DNA of 26,983 nt from a virus, in the IMG/VR virus record IMGVR_UViG_3300008459_008570, positions 1 to 26,983 of that record; one strand, written 5' to 3'. Every line of letters starts with the position of its first letter. Position 1 is the stretch's first letter. Below the pieces are notes generated by a model. That model saw nothing but the letters and a program-made list of their open reading frames with translations. It ran no database searches and was not told where the DNA came from. This document shows positions 21,395 to 26,983 of the stretch, one piece after another. A program made the position numbers and the translations under genes.

Positions 21395-21973
21395 ATGATT
21401 GTTTATATTCACGGAGCCAGCGCAACGGCCGAAAGTTTTAATTATATAAGAGAACATGTTAAAGGTCCAAACATCGCTATAGAATATGATAGTACTAATG
21501 GATTTAGAGATAACCTAGAAGAAATGAAGAAGGTTATACAAAAATATAGTAATGTTATATTTGTTGCACATAGTTTGGGAGGAATATATGCTCTTCATCT
21601 AGCAAATACTTTCCCTGATAGAGTCAAAGGGGCAATAACATTAAGTACGCCCTATGGCGGAGCAGAAGTAGCAGATTACGTCAAATATTTTTTACCATTT
21701 AGTAGACTTTTAAGGGACATAGGACCTAGTAGTTGGCCTATGAATTCTCTTAAAAAAATAAAAGTACAACATCCCTGGACAAATGTTATAACCACTGTAG
21801 GTAAAAGTCCATGGTTTAATGTGCCAAATGACGGAGTAGTAACTATATCAAGTATGAAACATAGGGACGATATGGAACATATCGAAATCGACCTTAATCA
21901 TTATGAAGTTGTTATAAGTCAAACAGCAGTAAACATTATAAACAGTAAGATAAAAGAGATACGACATGAGTAA
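21395..21973 (+). CDS. Alpha/beta hydrolase, lipase/esterase-like
   Basis: 192 residues. Nucleophile Ser60 in AHSLGG (G-x-S-x-G variant with Ala first), oxyanion segment YIHGAS at the N-terminus, probable acid Asp146 in PNDGVVT and catalytic His169 in LNHYE; triad complete. The STPYGG segment is typical of lipase or acylhydrolase relatives such as PGAP1-like proteins. No signal peptide. It lies between the heme oxygenase and the bilin reductase and overlaps the latter by 8 bases; whether it acts on a tetrapyrrole ester or a lipid is unknown. Confidence 0.85.
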   Translation: MIVYIHGASATAESFNYIREHVKGPNIAIEYDSTNGFRDNLEEMKKVIQKYSNVIFVAHSLGGIYALHLANTFPDRVKGAITLSTPYGGAEVADYVKYFLPFSRLLRDIGPSSWPMNSLKKIKVQHPWTNVITTVGKSPWFNVPNDGVVTISSMKHRDDMEHIEIDLNHYEVVISQTAVNIINSKIKEIRHE

Positions 21974-22637
21974 AGTATGGAATAAAATTGAATCACTGGC
22001 TAAACATTTTGAAGAACAGTTTAATCGAACTGGGGAACCGCTAGAGGACGGAATTGGTTCTGACTACGAATGGCACAATCAATTATGGACAAGTCCTGCA
22101 TATCGTAGAGCGCATTTAGAAATTGTTGACCATAGAGAATCACATAAACTTTACATAGTACATTGTACAATTTTCCCTCACCTTAACGATCCTAGTCCAA
22201 TATGGGGGTTTGATGCAGTATGTGGACCAAATAAAATTACAGGTGCATTTCATGATTTTAGCAACGGCGGAGATCCTACACATCCAATGATGCGTTGGTT
22301 TGCTGAAGAACGAAAAAGAGACGGCTGGCATAAACCTCGAGAATTACCTCCCTGGGCAAAAGCTATTTTTAGCCCTAGTATGATTGCCGCAGGTAACATA
22401 CACGAGGGCGACGAATTAGATGACCTTTGTAAGATTGCACTACAGAATCTAGATTATTACCTAGAAAATGTAGGATTTGCTCAGCAAGATGTTGCCAGCT
22501 TTGAAATGGCACAAAATAGATATTGTTACTACCAAAAACAGAACCCACATGTAGTTCGTAGTATGGTTAGCATGGGTATAGATGAGACTAAAATGAAGCG
22601 TTTTGTTAACGAAGTGCTGTTCCCCGAAATAGCATAA
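21966..22637 (+). CDS. Ferredoxin-dependent bilin reductase (PcyA/PcyX-like)
   Basis: Reduces biliverdin to a phycobilin with electrons from ferredoxin. 223 residues, usual for phage members. Alignable to PcyA by eye: YRRAHLE, IVHCTIFP, PIWGFDAVCGPNKITGAFHD, RELPPWAKAIFSP and RYCYYQKQN near the end. The PcyA catalytic set Glu76/His88/Asp105 corresponds to Glu52/His66/Asp83; spacing His-Asp is identical (17), and two residues are inserted between Glu and His. PcyX of oceanic phages is described with Asp in place of that Glu, so this enzyme differs. The conserved Asp of the C-terminal N-D motif (Asp220 in PcyA) is Pro194. Product, phycocyanobilin or phycoerythrobilin, cannot be decided. Needs host or distant phage ferredoxin. 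Confidence 0.9.
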   Translation: MSKVWNKIESLAKHFEEQFNRTGEPLEDGIGSDYEWHNQLWTSPAYRRAHLEIVDHRESHKLYIVHCTIFPHLNDPSPIWGFDAVCGPNKITGAFHDFSNGGDPTHPMMRWFAEERKRDGWHKPRELPPWAKAIFSPSMIAAGNIHEGDELDDLCKIALQNLDYYLENVGFAQQDVASFEMAQNRYCYYQKQNPHVVRSMVSMGIDETKMKRFVNEVLFPEIA

Positions 22638-22645
22638 ATATTTCT

Positions 22646-24043
22646 ATGAGAGCAAAAGAATTCCTTAACGAAGCATCCGTGCTTAACCTGAGCAAACTAA
22701 CAAAACGACCCGGTCGAGTTGATAAGTTTTTATCGCTTATCGGGCAAGAACATACATTCCAATCAAAGAATGGACCGGTACAACTTGACCCTACACAAAT
22801 AAGAAGCTTAAAAACAAAACTCAATCAGTCTGTTATCGGTGGCGGCACCCCAATGGTAAAAACTATTGACGGTGAAGTTATACCGATGAGCAATTTGTTC
22901 TACGATGAAGTAGCATGGAGTTCTGGTCCAGACGGCGTTGCTAAAGGTAGATTAGGTGATACAAGTGTTGATTTAAAACCTTCTAAAACGTTTGGTCACG
23001 GTAAGGTAGAAAAAGGTACCGTAATGACCCCTGACCTTGTAATATCGCTAGGGGCATTCCTTGCTGGACAATTAGGGGATAAAATTCAATCTAGTACGCA
23101 TTTAGATGAACAAGGTCCTGCAGGGGCTATAGTTAAACAAATGTCTAAAGAGATATCAGGAAAACAACTACCTGCTATACCTCAAGAAATAGTCAAAGAT
23201 AAAAGATTGTTAAGTAGTGTTCAAAACGATGCATTTGAATATCTAGGAGTGCAAGAACTTGTTGACGGTGTTGCTGAATTTCCAAATGCCGAAGCATTTT
23301 ATCAACATTTAGGTTCTGATCTACGTTCTCTAGTATTGTTCTTTCCAGGAAGTACCAATCACGCATTAGCAGACAGTTTTGCGCTGGTAAACAAGGCTAC
23401 AGAAAATACAGTGTATATGAGTAGCAAAGGCGGTAAACAGGGCGGTGCTCCATCTAGTATTAATGAATTAAAGATACCAGAAACAATGAAAAAGATGGTA
23501 GGTAAAGACCCTGCATTGAGCTTTATTAACCATCTACAGACTAATGCTAAACCAATGTGGCTCATGACATTTGAAGCCGCAAATTGGTTACATGAAAATT
23601 CTCCAGGAAGTTTAGGAGATTTAGAACAATTCTTACCGTTTAGTGACGAACTATACGTGTGGATTACTGGAGTATTGTCTAACGCCAATCAAGGTGTCCC
23701 TGCTACACTAGAGCAAATTCCCGAGCAATATCGCGGACTGTACACGTTAGTTCAAAATAGTAGAAAAACAGGCACCGCTGCCGTTGCTGAACTATTTTGG
23801 AATCTTAAAAATGTAGTTAAAACCTATGTTCACGATGCTGTAAACAAAGGTGCTGTTCCTCAATTTTCTGAAAGAATGATAGAACTTCTAGGTCAAAACT
23901 TTGTTTTATTAAAATCAAAACCAGTTGGCGGAAAAATGGTTACCAATGTAACATGGCCGTCTAAAATGGGTGGAAAAATTACATTAGAACATAAAGATGG
24001 TCCTACTAAATGGAATAGTGCCATTACCTGGAAACTGAACTAG
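22646..24043 (+). CDS. Putative capsid-internal protein with T4-type capsid-targeting sequence
   Basis: 465 residues, no enzyme family recognised. The first residues MRAKEFLNEAS resemble the T4 capsid-targeting sequence (MKTYQEFIAEA of internal proteins), including an L-x-E site (LNE) where the prohead protease gp21 would cut after residue 9. The rest is mixed alpha/beta with Gly-rich and aromatic segments and a basic end (MGGKITLEHKDGPTKW). If packaged, it would be injected with the DNA. A CATAAATA late-like motif overlaps the preceding stop 6-13 bases before ATG and there is no Shine-Dalgarno. The role is inferred from the N-terminus only. Confidence 0.7.
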   Translation: MRAKEFLNEASVLNLSKLTKRPGRVDKFLSLIGQEHTFQSKNGPVQLDPTQIRSLKTKLNQSVIGGGTPMVKTIDGEVIPMSNLFYDEVAWSSGPDGVAKGRLGDTSVDLKPSKTFGHGKVEKGTVMTPDLVISLGAFLAGQLGDKIQSSTHLDEQGPAGAIVKQMSKEISGKQLPAIPQEIVKDKRLLSSVQNDAFEYLGVQELVDGVAEFPNAEAFYQHLGSDLRSLVLFFPGSTNHALADSFALVNKATENTVYMSSKGGKQGGAPSSINELKIPETMKKMVGKDPALSFINHLQTNAKPMWLMTFEAANWLHENSPGSLGDLEQFLPFSDELYVWITGVLSNANQGVPATLEQIPEQYRGLYTLVQNSRKTGTAAVAELFWNLKNVVKTYVHDAVNKGAVPQFSERMIELLGQNFVLLKSKPVGGKMVTNVTWPSKMGGKITLEHKDGPTKWNSAITWKLN

Positions 24044-24078
24044 TAATTCGATTACTTAAACTGCTTACTGAATTCTCC

Positions 24079-24102
24079 CACAGATAGCTGTAAATATCTG
24101 TG
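24079..24102 (+). promoter_or_regulatory. Inverted repeat with late-like motif before csgF
   Basis: CACAGATA (24079-24086) and TATCTGTG (24095-24102) are perfect complements around an 8-base loop; TGTAAATA (24089-24096), one mismatch from the T4 late -10, overlaps loop and 3' arm. The csgF start is about 40 bases downstream with GGAG at 24127-24130. Confidence 0.4.
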
Positions 24103-24142
24103 ATATAAGGGATTTTCGTCTTATACGGAGATAAAAGTAATC

Positions 24143-24640
24143 ATGAAAAAAATTATTGTGTCTATGGGTATTCTGCTGAATATATCGGCCCTTACCTTTG
24201 CCGCAGAACTACAACATAGTTTTAATAGCCCTTCCTTTTCGGGAGCAGGTTTTAGTAGTCATATACTAACAATTAAACAATTAGAAGATCAGCAAAAAGA
24301 TAAAAATAAAAATACAGCTGATGCTCTAAAGGCTGCGGCAGAACGTGCCGAAGCAAACACGCCAGAAGCAAGATTCCTTGCTAATTTGGAAAATCGTATC
24401 TATACAGGCATTGCCGACAAGATGTATGATAGCATCTTTAAGTCTGGCAATCCATGTACCATTGGGGCGCCGTGCGGAACTATTCCCGACATGGGCGGCA
24501 AGTTTGTAAGCTGGACATTGGGCAACGACGGTTGGATCACAGTGACCATTACAGACAAGGCTAACACAGGTTTAAACTGTGCATCTACAAGTCCTTACTC
24601 TTGTTTAACAATCCGTGTACCGGAAAATTCATTTAATTAA
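24143..24640 (+). CDS. csgF: CsgF-like curli assembly protein
   Basis: 165 residues with a signal peptide ending near ALTFA/AEL (cleavage about residue 20). The mature start LQHSFNSPSFSGAGFSSHIL matches the CsgF region that inserts into the CsgG pore (E. coli: F-x-F-x-N-P-N-F-G-G). The middle helix FLANLENRIYTGIADKMYDSIF also fits CsgF. Residues 45-70 add a charged helix (QQKDKNKNTADALKAAAERA), longer than in E. coli CsgF (138 residues). Four cysteines (CTIGAPC, CASTSPYSC) suggest disulfides in the periplasm or outside. Followed 9 bases later by csgG. Confidence 0.88.
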   Translation: MKKIIVSMGILLNISALTFAAELQHSFNSPSFSGAGFSSHILTIKQLEDQQKDKNKNTADALKAAAERAEANTPEARFLANLENRIYTGIADKMYDSIFKSGNPCTIGAPCGTIPDMGGKFVSWTLGNDGWITVTITDKANTGLNCASTSPYSCLTIRVPENSFN

Positions 24641-24649
24641 GGATAGATC

Positions 24650-25870
24650 ATGAAATTAACAATCATATCATTGTCTATCGTAATTCTGTTATCAGGATGT
24701 GCTACTGGTTCTGCCATGCGCGAAAAGATAACGGGCAAACAATTTGACGAACCTGTAGTAGAACAAAACGTATATCTTAATAAAGATTCTAATAAACTAG
24801 TGCCACCGGAAGGGGGCCCAATCCATGTAGCAGTCTATGGATTTACAGATAAAACAGGGCAACGTAAAAGTATGCCAAACATTGCCAGTTTAAGTTCGGC
24901 TGTAACACAAGGTGCTGATGCTTACTTGATCAAGGCGCTACAAGACGTCGGTGATGCCCGTTGGTTTAAAGTATTAGAACGTGTGGGTCTAGATAACCTT
25001 ATTAAAGAGCGTCAAATGATTCGTCAGATGCGCGAGCTATATCAAGGAAAAGATGCTAAACCATTACCTCCTATGATGTTTGCAGGTATGATCTTTGAAG
25101 GTGGAATTATCGGCTATGACAGTAATACACTTACTGGAGGTAGCGGTGTAAGATTGCTAGGTATCGGTGCAAGCACACAATATCAAAGCGATACAGTTAC
25201 GATTAATTTACGCACAGTTTCAGTAAGCACAGGTGAAGTATTAACCAGTGTAACTGTAACTAAAACAGTTTTAAGTTACATGGATAAGTTTGGTGTTTTA
25301 AAATTTATTGATAGCGGAACCACAAGTGTAGAAGGCGAAATTGGCGGTAGCATAAATGAAAGTATTAATAAAGCAACAACATTAGCTATCCAAGCGGCCG
25401 TTGTAGATACCATTAGAGAAGGTGCTCGAAAGGGACACTGGAACTTTAAAAAGGAGAAAACAAATGAGTTGGTTCAACCACAAACCTCACAAACACCCGA
25501 AAGAGCCCCAGAGCCCCAGCCTGCCGCACAGACAGAGCCCAGCAACGCAGAGGGCAATGGAAAAGGCCAAAGAGTCGAGCCCAAGCCAGAAGTTAAACGA
25601 GAGCAAGAAGAATTAACAAAGACACCTATACTTACTCCACCAATAGATAAAGTTGAAGTAAAAGAAACTGTTACTACTAATATACAATATCTAAAAGAAG
25701 ACTCGTATGTATATAAAGATCAAAATGAAAAATCACAGAGAACCTGGCTATTAAAGAAGGGCCAAGAGTTTTCATCTACCAACGCCAATGCTGGCTGGGT
25801 AGCCGTTACCACCAAAGATGGTAAAAAAGGATTTGTTAGAGAAGAGGTGCTTACGTCTAACAAACCGTAA
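24650..25870 (+). CDS. csgG: CsgG-like outer-membrane secretion lipoprotein fused to an SH3-like domain
   Basis: 406 residues. Lipobox LSGC with lipidated Cys17. Residues about 45-270 follow CsgG: HVAVYGFTDKTGQRK, DARWFKVLERVGLDNLIKER, GGIIGYDSNTLTGGSGVRLLG, and NLRTVSVSTGEVLTSVTVTK, which form the periplasmic cage and the beta-barrel hairpins of the nonameric pore. CsgG normally ends here (277 residues in E. coli). This protein continues with a Pro/Gln/Glu-rich linker (about 272-330) and a beta-rich end (about 345-402: YVYKDQNEKSQRTWLLKKGQ, then WVAVTTKDGKKGFV) resembling a bacterial SH3 domain. The linker DNA also carries a second reading frame. Shine-Dalgarno AAGGA. Confidence 0.9.
   Translation: MKLTIISLSIVILLSGCATGSAMREKITGKQFDEPVVEQNVYLNKDSNKLVPPEGGPIHVAVYGFTDKTGQRKSMPNIASLSSAVTQGADAYLIKALQDVGDARWFKVLERVGLDNLIKERQMIRQMRELYQGKDAKPLPPMMFAGMIFEGGIIGYDSNTLTGGSGVRLLGIGASTQYQSDTVTINLRTVSVSTGEVLTSVTVTKTVLSYMDKFGVLKFIDSGTTSVEGEIGGSINESINKATTLAIQAAVVDTIREGARKGHWNFKKEKTNELVQPQTSQTPERAPEPQPAAQTEPSNAEGNGKGQRVEPKPEVKREQEELTKTPILTPPIDKVEVKETVTTNIQYLKEDSYVYKDQNEKSQRTWLLKKGQEFSSTNANAGWVAVTTKDGKKGFVREEVLTSNKP
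25464..25616 (+). CDS. Nested small ORF overprinting the csgG linker (50 aa)
   Basis: In the +1 frame relative to csgG, ATG 25464 follows a perfect AAGGAG (25451-25456) at 7-base spacing and runs 50 codons to TAA 25614. The product is very basic and rich in Pro, His, Lys and Ser (begins MSWFNHKPHKHPKEPQSPSL). Such short W-F-x-x-(K/R)-P-rich proteins remind me of small genes of T4-like aquatic phages, which would make it the older frame, but I cannot verify that. The csgG frame is open throughout, so a sequencing error is not needed to explain it. Confidence 0.45.
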   Translation: MSWFNHKPHKHPKEPQSPSLPHRQSPATQRAMEKAKESSPSQKLNESKKN

Positions 25871-25903
25871 TTCTGTGTAAGCGCGGGGGAAAGAAAAAAT
25901 AAA

Positions 25904-25947
25904 AGGTTATAACCTAGGAGACCAGATAGAAAAATAATAATCTATCT
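25904..25947 (+). promoter_or_regulatory. Palindrome and hairpin-bridged ribosome binding site before the curlin gene
   Basis: A 12-base palindrome AGGTTATAACCT (25904-25915) is followed by the Shine-Dalgarno TAGGAG (25915-25920), then by a 7-bp hairpin AGATAGA/TCTATCT (25924-25930 with 25941-25947, 10-base loop). No other Shine-Dalgarno lies nearer to ATG 25957; folding the hairpin shortens the spacing from 36 to about 12 bases. TATAAAAA at 25947-25954 is a weak late-like motif. Confidence 0.5.
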
Positions 25948-25956
25948 ATAAAAATT

Positions 25957-26718
25957 ATGAAACAGACAAGCCGCAACATTCTAAAAACTGTGGTTTTGGC
26001 AACACTAATGTTATACGGGCATGCCTTTGCCCAAGTTTTACCAGCAGTTGGTCCTAACAAGGTCTTTATTGAGCAGGTAGGAAGCCATAATACAGTCACT
26101 ATCCAACAGGTAGGAACAGGAAATCTAGTAGGTGGCACAGCAAGTGGTGGTCCGAGCAGTAGTAACTATGGAACCATTACTGGTAGCAATAATACCTTAA
26201 CGATGATTCAAACTGGAGATATAAACAAGGCACAATACAATTTACTAGCAAGTGACAGTAATTATACTAGCACCATGTTAGGTAGTAGTAACGAAACTAA
26301 ATTAACTATTGGTGACCTAAACAACGCAACTAATCTACGTGTAAATGTTACAGAAATAGTAACAGGTGATCAAAATAAATTAATACAAAACATCATTGGC
26401 AGCGATATCATCAGCAATATAACAATCACTGGTGATCAAAACGAAGTTAACAAAAATCTGTTAAGCAGTCTCGGCCAAACTACATTGACCGTCACAGGAG
26501 ACAACAACAAGTTTGATGTTGAACAAACTGGCATTGGTGGTGCTGCCGGTCATAAACTAACACAGGTGATCAATGGCGACTTCAACAGTATTGTTACTCA
26601 ACAACAAGGTAGCAATGACACAGTGGTCAACATTGCAGTAAACGGAGGTCACAACACTATCACGGTAAGAACTAGCAATGCGGCAATTGTAAATTCAATG
26701 ACAGCAGTAGCGAGGTAA
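25957..26718 (+). CDS. Curlin-repeat protein (CsgA/CsgB-like amyloid subunit)
   Basis: 253 residues. Signal peptide ending near GHAFA/QVL (about residue 25). The mature part has repeated curlin-type units of the form Q-x-G-x-x-N-x-(V/L)-x-(I/V)-x-Q-x-G: IEQVGSHNTVTIQQVGTGN near the start, then GSNNTLTMIQTGD, GDQNKLIQNIIG, GDQNEVNKNLL, GDNNKFDVEQTG, GDFNSIVTQQQGSNDTVVNI, GHNTITV. Asn/Gln ladders of this kind build the beta-solenoid of curli fibres. Spacing is less regular than in CsgA and several units lack the Gln. Presumed substrate of the CsgG/CsgF pore encoded just upstream. No CsgE chaperone gene is in the window. Confidence 0.85.
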   Translation: MKQTSRNILKTVVLATLMLYGHAFAQVLPAVGPNKVFIEQVGSHNTVTIQQVGTGNLVGGTASGGPSSSNYGTITGSNNTLTMIQTGDINKAQYNLLASDSNYTSTMLGSSNETKLTIGDLNNATNLRVNVTEIVTGDQNKLIQNIIGSDIISNITITGDQNEVNKNLLSSLGQTTLTVTGDNNKFDVEQTGIGGAAGHKLTQVINGDFNSIVTQQQGSNDTVVNIAVNGGHNTITVRTSNAAIVNSMTAVAR

Positions 26719-26720
26719 TT

Positions 26721-26983
26721 ATGAAGTTCCTTCTGTTAGCCCTACTGCTAACATTAAGTATATCTTCTTACTCGGCGGGCATAGGAAAAGTTTCTGATAA
26801 TAAAGGTACTGCTTGCGAAGTCCAACGAGGCAAGACAAAATTATCAGGAGTTAAAGGTGCTGACATTGAAAGCATGGATACCTATGTTACAGTAGGATGT
26901 GTGAGTAATATCACATTTAAAGATGATACTAAAGTAAAAGTAAATGAAAATAGTCGACTAGTCATAGACGACTTTGTATTTGA
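26721..26983 (+). CDS. FecR-domain secreted protein, 3'-truncated by window end
   Basis: ATG 26721 lies 2 bases after the curlin stop; 87 residues are visible and the frame is still open at 26983. A signal peptide (LLLALLLTLSISSYSA, cleavage about residue 19) precedes GIGKVSDNKGTACEVQRGKT, VKGADIESMDTYVTV and ITFKDDTKVKVNENSRLVID. This G-x-V-x-x-x-x-G-x-x-x-x-x-R-G ... G-x-x-I-x-x-x-D-x-x-x-T ... F-x-D-x-(S/T) layout is that of the FecR domain (PF04773). Its place next to curli genes suggests a periplasmic or surface role in fibre assembly or anchoring; unproven. A Cys pair (Cys33, Cys62) could form a disulfide. Confidence 0.75.
   Translation, partial: MKFLLLALLLTLSISSYSAGIGKVSDNKGTACEVQRGKTKLSGVKGADIESMDTYVTVGCVSNITFKDDTKVKVNENSRLVIDDFVF

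Noticed and set aside
1-26983. Insertion sequence, integrase, attachment site or replication origin
   Set aside because: No transposase or integrase domain, no terminal inverted repeats with flanking duplications, no iteron clusters seen.

Overview
The window looks like part of the genome of a large T4-like tailed phage (Caudoviricetes, myovirus type) infecting an aquatic Gram-negative bacterium. The reasons are: all genes lie on the + strand in tightly overlapping units; an nrdA-nrdB-glutaredoxin block; phage-type small proteins; a phage-encoded ribosomal protein bS21; exact T4 late-promoter motifs (TATAAATA) beside consensus sigma-70 promoters; and a protein whose N-terminus looks like a T4 capsid-targeting sequence. 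DnaK and Hsp20 resemble proteobacterial versions and DnaK looks betaproteobacterial, so a freshwater betaproteobacterial host is a reasonable but unproven guess. I see no rRNA, tRNA, CRISPR array, transposase or integrase.

Layout. 1-4.1 kb: nucleotide metabolism (nrdA cut at the window edge, a Fe/Mn superoxide dismutase between nrdA and nrdB, nrdB, glutaredoxin). 4.1-8.5 kb: conserved phage proteins of unknown function, including a coiled-coil membrane protein. 8.4-12 kb: ClpX, bS21, two GT-B-like glycosyltransferases and a DEDD 3'-5' exonuclease. 12.0-12.5 kb: the only long gene-free stretch, with a perfect promoter followed by about 430 nt of hairpin-rich sequence, probably a non-coding RNA. 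12.5-14 kb: a Ro60-like TROVE/vWA protein. 14.3-17.9 kb: a metallophosphoesterase, a tandem array of about seven related tiny proteins, a protein resembling the HemA tail, and an HldE-like sugar kinase. 18-20.8 kb: DnaK, Hsp20 and ClpS. 20.8-22.6 kb: a bilin cassette (heme oxygenase, alpha/beta hydrolase, ferredoxin-dependent bilin reductase). 22.6-24 kb: a putative capsid-internal protein. 24.1 kb to the end: a curli-like secretion block (CsgF, CsgG with an added SH3-like domain, a curlin-repeat protein, a FecR-domain protein cut by the window end).

How the parts may work together. The phage carries accessory modules that could take over host physiology: deoxynucleotide supply with oxidative protection, proteostasis (ClpX with its ClpP-docking loop kept, ClpS, DnaK, Hsp20), the ribosome (bS21), surface glycans (two transferases and a heptose-kinase-like enzyme), heme-to-bilin conversion, and export of an amyloid-like fibre.

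Most notable: (1) the structured RNA beside a Ro60-like gene whose lysine codons all read AAG; (2) a heme oxygenase start site buried in an 11-bp hairpin whose 5' arm is the late promoter, the arrangement known from T4 gene e; (3) a bilin reductase with the PcyA-type Glu-His-Asp set but Pro at a further conserved Asp; (4) a CsgG-SH3 fusion whose linker is overprinted by a second reading frame with its own ribosome binding site; (5) a curlin gene whose Shine-Dalgarno site is separated from its ATG by a hairpin, as in T4 gene 38. All functional calls come from reading the sequence; no database search was run.
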